Shown here: positions 35,987-45,020 of the stretch, piece after piece | Numbering within the stretch: the stretch's first letter is position 1 | Layout: every line of letters starts with the position of its first letter | Notes under the pieces: generated by a model | The model's input: only the letters and a program-made list of their open reading frames with translations | Databases searched by the model: none | What the model was told of the DNA's origin: nothing | Position numbers and translations under genes: made by a program | Origin: Candidatus Methanoperedentaceae archaeon | GTDB lineage: Archaea; Halobacteriota; Methanosarcinia; Methanosarcinales; Methanoperedenaceae | DNA length: 64,000 nucleotides | NCBI GenBank assembly: GCA_003104905.1 | Contig: PQAS01000054.1 | Span: forward strand, 22,790 to 86,789 | Direction: 5' to 3'

Positions 35987-37231
35987 TCAATTGAAAAGAT
36001 ATACATTCACCAGTTCACCTTTTCCAATATCCCTGTTTGTTATGACATACCCTTCAACAACAGCGGAACGGGGAGATGCCGAGATGATCGCCGTATTATA
36101 TTCCCTATCAAACAACTTCATCTGTCTTCCCATGGAGCTTGCTGTATTATTTACTATCTTCACGAAAAGGATGTATTCAAAATCTTCTTCCGGGAGCATA
36201 ACATCCTCATTTATCATAAGCTCACACGTTGCCCTTGGCATACCCGTAAAATAGCTTCGCACTACTATCTCAAGAGCGGTTAAAGTCCCTGTTGGTTTGC
36301 CCGGCAGGGAAAATACGGGAATGTCTTTCACAATACCGACAGCAAGGGGCTTCCCAGGCCTGATGGCAACCCTGTGAAATAAGAGTTCCCCAACCTCAGT
36401 TATGACATCTGCGACGAAATCGCGCTCGCCTACTGAAACCCCGCCTGTGGTAAATATTACATCGAATCTTTTGCAGGCTTCGAGTAACATTTTCTTTGTT
36501 TTGTCATAATCATCCGGGACAGCGCCGACAAATGTGGATTCACAGCCCACTTCCTTCATAAATCCCTGTATCAGCACTGAATTGGTATTTTTTATCATTC
36601 CATTGTAAATTTCCGTGCCCGTAGATATTATGCCAGCCCTGATCTTTTTATATACCGGGACTTTTTCCTCACCCAGACTGTATAGAAGCGCAGCGCTCTG
36701 GGGCATTATGCGGTGATTTTTCTCAAATATTCTGTCGCCTGCATGGTAATCCGAACCTTTTCGGAAAACATTTTCCCACATTTTTAGCTTTTTTCCATAG
36801 AGAAGATCTTTTATGATCTGTGCATCCTCAATTTTAAGCACAGTATCCGCGCCTTTCGGAAGTATTGCGCCTGTTGCGATCGCCATAGCCTCACCGCTGT
36901 TTATCTTTGCAATAATATCGCCGGCATATATACTTCCTGAGATCTTTAGCGGATTATTATCCTCACATCGAAAAGCAAACCCGTCCATGGCAGAAATATC
37001 GAATTCCGGAGACAGGTAATCTGCAACAATATCTTCACTGAGTTCTCTGCCTACGGAGTCGGGAATGGAAACATATTCCGATTCGCGCTTAAAATAATAC
37101 GTGCTCTTAAGCTGCTTTATTTTTTCAAGTGCTTCCTTAAGGGTTGTTATTGTTTTCACATTCTCATTCCTATGGCTCATAACTTCATCATTTATTCTAT
37201 CAAGAATCTTTCCTTTGAAAATGTTTTTCAC
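35987..37231 (-). CDS. moeA: molybdopterin molybdotransferase MoeA
   Basis: The 414-residue MoeA fold is evident: domain 'DISAMDGFAF', 'IATGAILPKGADTVLKIED', the GTG motif 'GIISTGTEI' and 'TTGGVSVGERDFVADVI', with 'LPGKPTGTLTALEI' near the end. It inserts molybdate or tungstate into adenylated molybdopterin. It heads the operon with tupB and tupC. The palindrome at 37250-37273, just upstream, matches that before tupA, so supply and insertion of metal are probably co-regulated. ATG 37180 is an alternative start. Confidence 0.92.
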   Translation of the reverse strand: MKNIFKGKILDRINDEVMSHRNENVKTITTLKEALEKIKQLKSTYYFKRESEYVSIPDSVGRELSEDIVADYLSPEFDISAMDGFAFRCEDNNPLKISGSIYAGDIIAKINSGEAMAIATGAILPKGADTVLKIEDAQIIKDLLYGKKLKMWENVFRKGSDYHAGDRIFEKNHRIMPQSAALLYSLGEEKVPVYKKIRAGIISTGTEIYNGMIKNTNSVLIQGFMKEVGCESTFVGAVPDDYDKTKKMLLEACKRFDVIFTTGGVSVGERDFVADVITEVGELLFHRVAIRPGKPLAVGIVKDIPVFSLPGKPTGTLTALEIVVRSYFTGMPRATCELMINEDVMLPEEDFEYILFVKIVNNTASSMGRQMKLFDREYNTAIISASPRSAVVEGYVITNRDIGKGELVNVYLFN

Positions 37232-37249
37232 TGATAATTAATTGAATTC

Positions 37250-37273
37250 TGTTGTGTTCAATCAAACATAACA
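37250..37273 (-). promoter_or_regulatory. ModE-like operator upstream of moeA-tupBC
   Basis: TGTTGTGTT-N6-AACATAACA is an inverted repeat with one mismatch, 19 bases upstream of the moeA start. The inner arms and the six-base spacer are the same as in the tupA element (TTATGTT-N6-AACATAA). The pair points to one regulator. Confidence 0.6.
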
Positions 37274-37338
37274 CAATCTTATTTAATTTTTTCGAAAGAG
37301 TGAGGGCATTTCAATTCATTTGCATTCCTCCACGGTTA

Positions 37339-38808
37339 TTATCCATATTTCCCATACGGGAACCACCATGATCTTGTTTTGTCAGTTCCCATGTTAATAT
37401 TTACATGCTTGATACTGACAAATTCCCTTATACCGTATCTGGATAAGTCCTTCCCCATCCCGCTGTGCTTGATCCCGCCCCAGGGACATTGCGGGTGCAG
37501 CGTGCATATTTCATTTACCCATACCATCCCACACTTCAGCTGCGAGGACATTCGCATTGCAATATCCTGGTCTTTTGTCCACACGGATGCCCCCAATCCG
37601 TATTTGGTCATATTTGCAAGAGCAATGGCTTCATCCATATTTTCAAAAGCCGAAATTACTGCAACAGGTCCGAACACTTCTTCATTCATTACACTCATTT
37701 CATATGTGACTCCTGTAAGAACCGCGGGTTCGTAGAAATATCCATTCTGCAGCGACAATGGTCTTTTTCCACCGCATTTGATACTTGCGCCCTTCCTTAC
37801 AGCATCTTCCACCTGCAGTTCAAGATTCTCCCGCTGTTCCTTACTGACCATCGGGCCTATATCCGTATCCGGGTCTGAACCGTTTCCAATAACGAGCTCC
37901 ATGGTCTTCCTAACAAATCCTTCAATGAAACTGTCGGCAATATCATCTTCCACAAAGATCCTTTTGGGAGAAATGCAAACCTGCCCGCAGTTCATGAATC
38001 TTCCCCAGACTGCACCGTTAATCGCCCCCTCGATGTCTGTATCTTTGAACACAATAAAAGCATCGCTTCCCCCCAATTCAAGAGATATCCGGTGCAATTT
38101 ATCAGCAGAGTTTTTCATGATATTTTTGCCTGTATCCGAACTTCCCGTAAAGGAGATCATATCTATGTCCGAACTGACAAGACTTTTACCTGTGAAACCA
38201 TCACCCGTTACAACATTTATCACTCCATCCGGGACCCCGGCGTCCTGGCATATTTTGCCGATCTCTATTCCAACAAAAGGAGTCAGGTCTGAGGGTTTAA
38301 AAACAACAGTGTTTCCTGAAATAAGTGCGGGCGCTATAGACCATAATGGAAGTAATAAAGGATAGTTCCAGGGCTTGATAATACCCACCACTCCAACGGG
38401 TTCATATCTGGTAAAGCTGAAATTATCATGATTTATTGGGACCTCATCCCCTTCCAGAAATTTTTTCCCCTCGTTTGCAAAATATTTTACTATTTCAGAG
38501 GTTTTGCTTACTTCGATATTTGATTCAAACAGAGGACGACCCATTTCGATTGTTATGAGCTTCTTTATCTCCTGTGATTTTTTTAGAAGCTCATCCCCGA
38601 TCCTGGCAACAATTTCTGCTCTTTCACTTATGTCGATTTTATTCCAGCTTTCCTGGGCTAATTTTGCTACCTTTACAGCTTCTGTGACTTCTTCAACACC
38701 TGCAAGACATGCTCTTCCCAAAACATCTCCTGTAGCAGGATCCAGAGAGTCGAATTTCCTGTCACATGTCTTCCATTTTCCTCCGATCAATAGTTTTCCA
38801 TCAAGCAT
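37339..38808 (-). CDS. NAD(P)-dependent aldehyde dehydrogenase (succinate-semialdehyde dehydrogenase-like)
   Basis: The ALDH fold with 'IKPWNYPLLLPLWSIAPALISGNTVVFKPSD', the general base in 'ISLELGGSDAFIV', and the catalytic cysteine in 'NCGQVCISPKRIFV' are clear; 489 residues is normal. 'LARVWTKD'-type ends and 'FDSLDPATGDVLG' starts fit the succinate-semialdehyde group, but lactaldehyde or glyceraldehyde-3-phosphate substrates cannot be excluded. It is upstream of moeA on the same strand, yet the operator between them suggests separate control. Confidence 0.85.
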   Translation of the reverse strand: MLDGKLLIGGKWKTCDRKFDSLDPATGDVLGRACLAGVEEVTEAVKVAKLAQESWNKIDISERAEIVARIGDELLKKSQEIKKLITIEMGRPLFESNIEVSKTSEIVKYFANEGKKFLEGDEVPINHDNFSFTRYEPVGVVGIIKPWNYPLLLPLWSIAPALISGNTVVFKPSDLTPFVGIEIGKICQDAGVPDGVINVVTGDGFTGKSLVSSDIDMISFTGSSDTGKNIMKNSADKLHRISLELGGSDAFIVFKDTDIEGAINGAVWGRFMNCGQVCISPKRIFVEDDIADSFIEGFVRKTMELVIGNGSDPDTDIGPMVSKEQRENLELQVEDAVRKGASIKCGGKRPLSLQNGYFYEPAVLTGVTYEMSVMNEEVFGPVAVISAFENMDEAIALANMTKYGLGASVWTKDQDIAMRMSSQLKCGMVWVNEICTLHPQCPWGGIKHSGMGKDLSRYGIREFVSIKHVNINMGTDKTRSWWFPYGKYG

Positions 38809-39236
38809 GGCTTTTACCTCACATGTTATGCAGCATACGACTGTTTATAATATCCTTTCTTTGCCAGATAATACATCTCACTTTCATCTGTGGTTATCCA
38901 TTTATGCATAAAATATTTAACACTTAAATCCGCGTCATCCGCGTTCCTAAACTTAAATTGGATAAAGGGATAAAAATTCGTATCACTTAGCGGTAAGTGG
39001 CTAAGTCAAGTAGCATCAAAATCGTCCGGGAATCCAACATGCGACAATAGGTTAAATATTCATAATAGTATGAGATTAAAGTTAGATAGCATGAATCTAT
39101 AACCAATATACATATTAATAACATTTTTGATTATGCATAGAAAAAATGAATAAATGTTAACAAATTGGTTTTTTGGAATTACGTATTCTGAATACGAGAA
39201 CGCAAGATTAATATAAGGTTAGGTTAAATATTATCG
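38809..39236. other. intergenic region with a repeat fragment and an inverted repeat
   Basis: About 430 bases without a gene. It holds a 'TCCGCGTCATCCGCGTT' fragment (about 38929-38945), which partly matches the hairpin repeat at 57996-58049, and an inverted repeat ACTTAGC-N8-GCTAAGT near 38986-39007. The rest is AT-rich and likely includes the promoter of the methyltransferase cassette. Confidence 0.5.
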
Positions 39237-39254
39237 TTGTATTTAATGGAGATT

Positions 39255-40319
39255 ATGAATCCAAATAAATCAAATCTTATAGCAATTGATTTCTTTTGCG
39301 GCGCGGGTGGAATGACAAATGGTTTCCGTAAAGCTGGTATTAAAATAATTGCTGGAATTGATATTGACGGTGAATGCAAAGAAACTTATGAAAAAAATAA
39401 CCGTGGTTCTAATTTTATTCTTGCTGATATAAAAAAACTTTCTTTTGAGGATTTTGAAAAACAAACTGGAATAAAAAAGAATGATGATAATTTAATTTTC
39501 ATCGGTTGTAGTCCTTGTCAATACTGGACAAAAATTAAGACAGACAGAACCAAATCCAAAGGATCAAGACACCTATTAGCCGACTTTCAAAAATATGTTG
39601 AAGAATATAATCCTGGATATATTGTTATTGAAAATGTCCCTGGCATACTTACAAAAGAAGAAAGTCCCTTAAATGATTTCCTGGAATTTTTAAAAATTAA
39701 TAATTATTCTCACGATAAAGCGATTATTGATGCTTACAAATACGGAGTGCCTCAAACAAGGAGAAGATTTTTATTGATAGCATCAAGAGTGAACAAATAC
39801 ATTAAACTCCCTCAACCAACTACAAAAATCTCTACAGTTAGGGATTTTATTTCTGAGGCAAAAGGATTTCCAGAGTTGAAAGCGGGAACATTTGATGGAA
39901 CTTTTAAAATGCATACTGTTGCTGGATTATCAGAAATAAATTTACTCCGCCTAAAAATGACAAAAAAAAATGGAGGAACAAGGTTATCTTATGTAGATGA
40001 TAAAAATTTAGCAGTTCCGTGCCAATACAATAAGAAAAATTCTTTTCATGACACTTATGGCAGAATGCACTGGGATAAACCTGCACCGACTATCACTACA
40101 AAGTTTATCAGTATTTCAAATGGACGTTTCGCTCATCCAGAACAAGACAGAGCCATTTCGTTGAGAGAAGGAGCAACACTTCAGACTTTTGATAAGTCAT
40201 ATAAATTTTACGGCAGTAGTATTGCTTCGATTGCCAAACATATTGGTAATGCTGTTCCTCCCGCTTTATCAAAAAAAATTGCTTTATCAATAATAAATCT
40301 CCAAGATTATGAGCAATGA
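39255..40319 (+). CDS. C5-cytosine DNA methyltransferase
   Basis: The conserved motifs are in order: I 'DFFCGAGGM', IV 'GCSPCQYW' with the catalytic cysteine, VI 'VIENVPG', VIII 'QTRRRF', and X 'GNAVPPALSKKI'. The target recognition region, about residues 180-270, is short. ATG 39255 has a GGAG site; in-frame starts exist further upstream. DNA is visibly more AT-rich than its neighbours. Its end overlaps the GHKL gene by 11 bases, so methyltransferase, ATPase and Vsr form one operon. Confidence 0.93.
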   Translation: MNPNKSNLIAIDFFCGAGGMTNGFRKAGIKIIAGIDIDGECKETYEKNNRGSNFILADIKKLSFEDFEKQTGIKKNDDNLIFIGCSPCQYWTKIKTDRTKSKGSRHLLADFQKYVEEYNPGYIVIENVPGILTKEESPLNDFLEFLKINNYSHDKAIIDAYKYGVPQTRRRFLLIASRVNKYIKLPQPTTKISTVRDFISEAKGFPELKAGTFDGTFKMHTVAGLSEINLLRLKMTKKNGGTRLSYVDDKNLAVPCQYNKKNSFHDTYGRMHWDKPAPTITTKFISISNGRFAHPEQDRAISLREGATLQTFDKSYKFYGSSIASIAKHIGNAVPPALSKKIALSIINLQDYEQ

Positions 40320-41937
40320 AAAACTAATAATGAGTTTTGAACCTAACACCATAAAGCATTTGGGTGTTAAAATGTATGCGAATCTACCACCTGCATTGGC
40401 AGAGTTGATTGCTAATGCCTATGATGCCTGTGCATCGAAAGTTTTTGTCCGCTTATATGATAGTCCTGAAAAAAAAGTAATTGTTGAAGATGATGGTGTA
40501 GGAATGTCATTTGATGAAGTTAATAACTTTTTCTTAAGAATTGGAAGAAACAGAAGGGAAGAAAAACAAAAATCACCTTGTGGCAGAGTGCCTACAGGAA
40601 AAAAGGGTTTAGGGAAATTAGCACTTTTTGGAATTGGAGATACAATAAACATTACTACAAGTCAAGGAGAAGAAGGAGTTAGTTTCAATCTTGATTGGAA
40701 CGAAATCCTTGGATGGAAAGGTAGTAATTACGAACCAAAGTTCAGCATTTTGCCTAAAGGTAAAAGTCCAAAAGGAACAATAATTACCTTAACGAACCTG
40801 AAGAGGAAAACAGGTTTTCCTGTTGAGGATTATTCAGAAAGCATTGCGAAACTGTTTAACTTTCAAGATAAGTTTGTTGTGTATTTATCTTTGAATGATG
40901 CTGAACATATTAAGATTGATAGCAAACTGAAGTATAAAAACATCACTCCTGAATTTGAATGGGAAATTCAAAAAATCATTGCGGTAAATGAGAAAGACTA
41001 CGCTGATAAAAAAGAAATTAAGGGTATAGTTCTTACAACTGAAAAACCTTTAAGGGCAAATTCAACAGGTATTACATTGTTTGCAAATGGCAGAATGGTA
41101 AATATTCCAGAATTCTTCGGGTTATCTGAATCAAGCAATTTTTATTCTTACGCAACTGGTTGGATCAATATTGATTTCATTGATAATTGGGAAGAAGATG
41201 TTATTTCTACAAACCGCCAATCAATAGATTGGGAAAATGCAAGAACTTCCGAATTGAGAAAATATCTTGCTTCTTGCATTTCAATCATTGAAAGACAGTG
41301 GAGAGAATTAAGAAAGGAAAAGAAGCAGGAAAATATTTCCAAAAAGGCGAATATAGATGTCAAGGATTGGATGAAAAAGTTGCCTGAGAAAGTTAAGGGA
41401 CAAGTAGAAACAATTGTCAACCTTTTGGATGATACACCTGAGTTATCAGAAGACACACAACAAAAAACAATTAAACTTCTTCATGAAATCGCTCCCGAAT
41501 ATGCGAACCTACATTGGCGTAATCTGGAAGATGAAATAAAAATTGCTTCTGAAAGGTATTATCAAAATGCAGATTATTATACTGCATTTCTTGAAGCATT
41601 GAAGAGATATATCCACGAAGTAAGAACTAAGTCAGGAAGCACCAATGGAAGTGAAAGGAGCATGATGGGAGAGGTTTTTTCAAAGAGAAAACTTTCGGTT
41701 ACAAAAAAATATAAAAAAACAGATGGAACAAATTTTTTTCCCACTACAATAACAAATATTGAAGAGGGGCAGCAATATTTGTCAGAAGGTATTGTAATGG
41801 GCGGTAGACATCCTCTTTCACATGAGGAACATAAGGAGTTAAGTAAAACAGGATTGTTTTCAGAAAAAGATTGCTTAGATTTTCTAAGTTTACTTTCTCA
41901 TTTGTTTAAAAGATTAGATGATGCTGAAAAGCCATAA
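40309..41937 (+). CDS. GHKL (MutL/MORC-like) ATPase with C-terminal Ymh/HEPN-like domain
   Basis: The first 330 residues are a GHKL ATPase with an S5-type second lobe: N-box 'ELIANAYDA', 'EDDGVGM', ATP lid 'GKKGLGKLALFGIG', and 'SSTNRQSIDWEN'-type sensor. This is the MutL/MORC group seen with restriction-modification loci. The last 150 residues match the TIGR02391 (Hypoth_Ymh) pattern, 'YYTAFLEALKRYIHEVRTKSG' and an end with 'MGGRHPLSHEEH'. Arg500 and His505 form an Rx4H motif, the hallmark of HEPN ribonucleases. The fusion suggests an effector triggered by ATP-dependent sensing. It lies between the methyltransferase and Vsr genes with no gaps. Confidence 0.8.
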   Translation: MSNEKLIMSFEPNTIKHLGVKMYANLPPALAELIANAYDACASKVFVRLYDSPEKKVIVEDDGVGMSFDEVNNFFLRIGRNRREEKQKSPCGRVPTGKKGLGKLALFGIGDTINITTSQGEEGVSFNLDWNEILGWKGSNYEPKFSILPKGKSPKGTIITLTNLKRKTGFPVEDYSESIAKLFNFQDKFVVYLSLNDAEHIKIDSKLKYKNITPEFEWEIQKIIAVNEKDYADKKEIKGIVLTTEKPLRANSTGITLFANGRMVNIPEFFGLSESSNFYSYATGWINIDFIDNWEEDVISTNRQSIDWENARTSELRKYLASCISIIERQWRELRKEKKQENISKKANIDVKDWMKKLPEKVKGQVETIVNLLDDTPELSEDTQQKTIKLLHEIAPEYANLHWRNLEDEIKIASERYYQNADYYTAFLEALKRYIHEVRTKSGSTNGSERSMMGEVFSKRKLSVTKKYKKTDGTNFFPTTITNIEEGQQYLSEGIVMGGRHPLSHEEHKELSKTGLFSEKDCLDFLSLLSHLFKRLDDAEKP

Positions 41938-41939
41938 TT

Positions 41940-42410
41940 ATGACAGACATTTTCTCCAAAAAGAAACGCAGTGAAATAATGTCTAAAATTCGGGCGACAG
42001 AAACAAAGCCCGAAAAAATTGTTCGGAAGTTTCTTTTCGCAAAAGGTTTTCGTTATCGTAAGAATTTGAAATCACTCCCAGGTAAACCAGACATTGTTTT
42101 ATCAAAATACAAAACAACAATTTTTATACACGGATGTTTTTGGCACGGACACAAAAACTGCAAAGCAGCAACACTACCGCAGACAAGAAAAAAATTCTGG
42201 ACGGATAAAATTATGGATAACAAAAAACGAGACGCAAAGAATTATAAACACCTAAGAAAATCTGGATGGAAAGTAATTACTATTTGGGAATGTCAAATAA
42301 AAAATAAAATTAAACAAGAAAGAACATTAAATCTCGTGGCAGATAAAATAATAATGCCCACAGCGAGCTCTGAAATGTTTTCCAAAATTGGTAAAAAGGA
42401 AATAATATAG
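41940..42410 (+). CDS. Vsr-family (very short patch repair) endonuclease
   Basis: The Vsr signature 'MSKIRATETKPEKIVRKFLFAKGFRYRKN' and 'PGKPDIVL...IFIHGCFWHGH' with the catalytic Asp and zinc-site Cys/His residues are present. Vsr nicks T:G mismatches arising from 5-methylcytosine deamination. Its adjacency to the cytosine methyltransferase is typical; the intervening ATPase makes it possible that it serves as the nuclease of a restriction system. Two bases separate it from the ATPase gene. Confidence 0.9.
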   Translation: MTDIFSKKKRSEIMSKIRATETKPEKIVRKFLFAKGFRYRKNLKSLPGKPDIVLSKYKTTIFIHGCFWHGHKNCKAATLPQTRKKFWTDKIMDNKKRDAKNYKHLRKSGWKVITIWECQIKNKIKQERTLNLVADKIIMPTASSEMFSKIGKKEII

Positions 42411-42516
42411 AAATGTAAACACTGTTTGTCAACTCTACTATTCCTTCATTTGCTTCCAGGATCTGAATGATGACTTAATTATAAATATTATCCTGTTGTA
42501 GAAGCCCAGGGCCGAT

Positions 42517-44001
42517 ATGCAAAAAAAAATTGCGTTGTTATGTGTATTTGTGATAGCATATACAATATATTTTATTGACCTGCCCCCGTGGTGGGATGGC
42601 ATTACAACAGCCATGACCTCCCTGGATACCGTGAAAAATAATATAAATCTCTATGTTGATTTTTTTGGCAAACCCCCATTCATTTTTCTCTCGCTTGGCG
42701 TATTATTCAAAATTTTCGGTTATTCACCTGAATTGATCCATATATTCATGATGATATTCACTTTCGGAGCGATCATCTTTACATACAAAGTCGGAGAAAT
42801 TATTGCTGGCAAGGAAATAGCATGTTCTGCATCGTTTCTACTTGCGTTTTCCCCCATGTTCATAGCTCAATCGGTAAACCTGAACTTTGACCTTCCGAGC
42901 ATGGCTCTTTTGATGACAACTTACTATTTCATTTTAAAGAAGAACCATGTTTTTGTGGCCCTTTCCGGCATAATGCTCGTGATGACAAAAGAAATAGGGA
43001 TTTTATTCATGGCGGCTGCATTACTCAGTACGATTTTGATCAATTATGCAGGAGAAACAAAAATTGGCCAACAGCGTGCTGCAATAACAGCCAGGATCGT
43101 TCCGATCATTGTATTCATTATATGGGCATATGGCAATTACATCAGAAGGGGCTGGTTTCTCTTCCCAAGGGATTCTCCGATTATCAAGTTAGATTCAATA
43201 TTTAATGAAAATCTCATTATGCGTCTTGAACAGTTATTTGTGATCAACTATAATTGGATTTTGACAATCTTGATCGTATGTTCTCTTTTCCTTTGGGCTT
43301 ACAGGCGGTATGAAAGCATTGATCGTGAAAAAATTGAAATGCTATTGCCATTACTACTTTTTTTCCTCCTTTTTTTTATAGTAGTGGCGCCCATAAGGGA
43401 TTTTAATCTTCCGAGGTATGTAATAGTTTTATATCCCGCATTCTATCTTGCCTCAGCATGGGGAATTTATGGGTTATCAGGAAAGAACCGGAAAATATCA
43501 GGGATGATCCTGGTATCCATAATTCTGATATTTTCAGCACAAACCGTATATAGCATTTACACCCCTGATCCATATGTTTTCCTTGACCCTGCCACACAGG
43601 AAATATATGGTGTGGATCCCTATATTACACTGGGCGGCTCGGAGATAATGGAGATCAATCTGAAATATGTGGATTATGTAAGAGCGGATATGGCAGTTGT
43701 TGATTTTATCAATGAAACGGAGCCTTTCGCCCCTTTGTTATTGAACCGTTTCAATCATTACGCTATTTTTGAAGCAGCCAATAAAGGGATAGATATCGGA
43801 TATGGCCAGAAGTCAAAAAGGATTTATAAAGAACTGGGTGATTTCTACAGGTCACCTGATAAAATCTCATTTCCCGCTATTCTTGTTATTGAAGATTTCA
43901 ACAGGTTCGACCTTGAAAAACTATATAATATGTATGATGTCACTTTGTTGAAACAGATACGTGTAAATGGTGTGGGTGCAGATGTTTACGAGATAGATTA
44001 G
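42517..44001 (+). CDS. GT39-like membrane glycosyltransferase (PMT/ArnT type)
   Basis: About ten membrane helices and an N-terminal extracellular loop with 'DLPPWWDGITTAMTSLDTV' and 'LYVDFFGKPPFIFLSLGVLFKIFG' resemble dolichyl-phosphate mannose transferases of the GT39/ArnT clan. The C-terminal 150 residues form a soluble domain. It probably moves a sugar from a lipid carrier onto proteins or lipids at the outer face. Only the family level is supported; it stands alone between the defence cassette and a lipoprotein gene. Confidence 0.75.
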   Translation: MQKKIALLCVFVIAYTIYFIDLPPWWDGITTAMTSLDTVKNNINLYVDFFGKPPFIFLSLGVLFKIFGYSPELIHIFMMIFTFGAIIFTYKVGEIIAGKEIACSASFLLAFSPMFIAQSVNLNFDLPSMALLMTTYYFILKKNHVFVALSGIMLVMTKEIGILFMAAALLSTILINYAGETKIGQQRAAITARIVPIIVFIIWAYGNYIRRGWFLFPRDSPIIKLDSIFNENLIMRLEQLFVINYNWILTILIVCSLFLWAYRRYESIDREKIEMLLPLLLFFLLFFIVVAPIRDFNLPRYVIVLYPAFYLASAWGIYGLSGKNRKISGMILVSIILIFSAQTVYSIYTPDPYVFLDPATQEIYGVDPYITLGGSEIMEINLKYVDYVRADMAVVDFINETEPFAPLLLNRFNHYAIFEAANKGIDIGYGQKSKRIYKELGDFYRSPDKISFPAILVIEDFNRFDLEKLYNMYDVTLLKQIRVNGVGADVYEID

Positions 44002-44039
44002 CAAAATTTTTTAAAGCCGGACAGGAATAAGGATATATT

Positions 44040-44456
44040 ATGGGGAAATTCAGAACAATTATATTGAGCATCGTAATCCTGACAATATTTTCAGGGTGCG
44101 TAAGCGACACTAAACCAGCTGAGAAGACACAGTACACCGACATCAGTGTCCAGGAGGGAAAAGGAATGATCGACAGAGGAGAAGTTTTTATTCTTGATGT
44201 AAGGACACAGGAAGAATATGCATCCGGACATATCAATGGTTCGACATTGCTGGCAGTGCAGGATATACCAGAACAGGAGCTTGCCGAAAAGAGCAAGGAA
44301 ATCCCGAAGGACAGGAAAATCCTTGTTTATTGCAAAAGCGGTCGTCGCAGTGCACAGGCCAGCGCAATACTTGCACGGAATGGATTTACCGAGGTTTACA
44401 ATATGAAGGGTGGGATCACAGAGTGGATGAATGCCGGATATGAAGTCGAAAAATAA
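44040..44456 (+). CDS. rhodanese-domain lipoprotein
   Basis: A lipobox (IFSGC, Cys20) is followed by a rhodanese domain with the active-site loop 'VYCKSGRRSAQAS', 'FILDVRTQEEYASGHINGS' and 'VYNMKGGITEWMNAGY'. It would act in sulfur transfer outside the membrane. It follows the membrane glycosyltransferase by 38 bases. A T-rich terminator follows, separating it from the ATP synthase operon. Confidence 0.9.
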   Translation: MGKFRTIILSIVILTIFSGCVSDTKPAEKTQYTDISVQEGKGMIDRGEVFILDVRTQEEYASGHINGSTLLAVQDIPEQELAEKSKEIPKDRKILVYCKSGRRSAQASAILARNGFTEVYNMKGGITEWMNAGYEVEK

Positions 44457-44460
44457 AACC

Positions 44461-44480
44461 TTAATTTTTTTATTTTTTTC
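44461..44480 (+). terminator. T-rich terminator after the rhodanese gene
   Basis: Two runs of six and seven or more T lie directly after the stop, which is the common archaeal termination signal. Confidence 0.5.
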
Positions 44481-44555
44481 TACACTTATTTGGAGTATGA
44501 AATTGCTTTACAGGATTGAAATCGACTTTAATCTTATAGAATGCACATCTATAAG

Positions 44556-44582
44556 CATTTAAAACGATTTATCATTTAAAAT
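44556..44582 (+). promoter_or_regulatory. candidate TATA boxes of the ATP synthase operon
   Basis: Two copies of CATTTAAAA lie 18 bases apart, about 110-140 bases before ahaH. Either could serve as a TATA element. The gap 44481-44693 holds no gene. Confidence 0.4.
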
Positions 44583-44693
44583 AGTTGTGCGTAAGCTCAT
44601 AAATTCAATTAAAACCGAATAATTTAAGTAGATAGTCTTCTATCCAGAATCAAATTCAAAACGAGGCTATTATTTTAGATCACGAGGAATTCA

Positions 44694-45020
44694 ATGACAA
44701 GAGCTGAAATTTTATCTGATATTAAAAATGTGGAAGATGAAGCCAAAGGTATGGTAATCCAGGCGCATGAAGCCAGAAATCAAAAAATAAATGAAGCGAA
44801 ATCACAAGCCAGAGAAATTTTAAAATCCGCTGAAGAAGAAGCAGCTCAATATTATGCATCCGAAATAATTAAAGCGAAAGACGAGAGCAAGAAAGAAAAG
44901 GAAAAAATAATAAAGAAAGGATATCAGGAAGCGGAAGAAATCAAGTCAAAGGCAAAAAAGAATATTTCCAAAGCTACAAAATTTATTGCAACTGAATTTG
45001 AGAGGGTGGCGAATGCTTAA
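44694..45020 (+). CDS. ahaH: A-type ATP synthase subunit H
   Basis: A 108-residue, highly charged, almost continuous coiled coil rich in Ala/Glu/Lys, the usual form of AhaH, which pairs with subunit E in the peripheral stalk. It is the first gene of the operon and overlaps the start of ahaI by eight bases. Confidence 0.87.
   Translation: MTRAEILSDIKNVEDEAKGMVIQAHEARNQKINEAKSQAREILKSAEEEAAQYYASEIIKAKDESKKEKEKIIKKGYQEAEEIKSKAKKNISKATKFIATEFERVANA

Noticed and set aside
38986..39060. tRNA-like stretch upstream of the methyltransferase
   Set aside because: Stem pairs exist, but no acceptor stem or T-arm can be drawn on either strand.
44986..45012. Upstream start for ahaI
   Set aside because: It lies inside ahaH and has no ribosome binding site; ATG 45013 has one.
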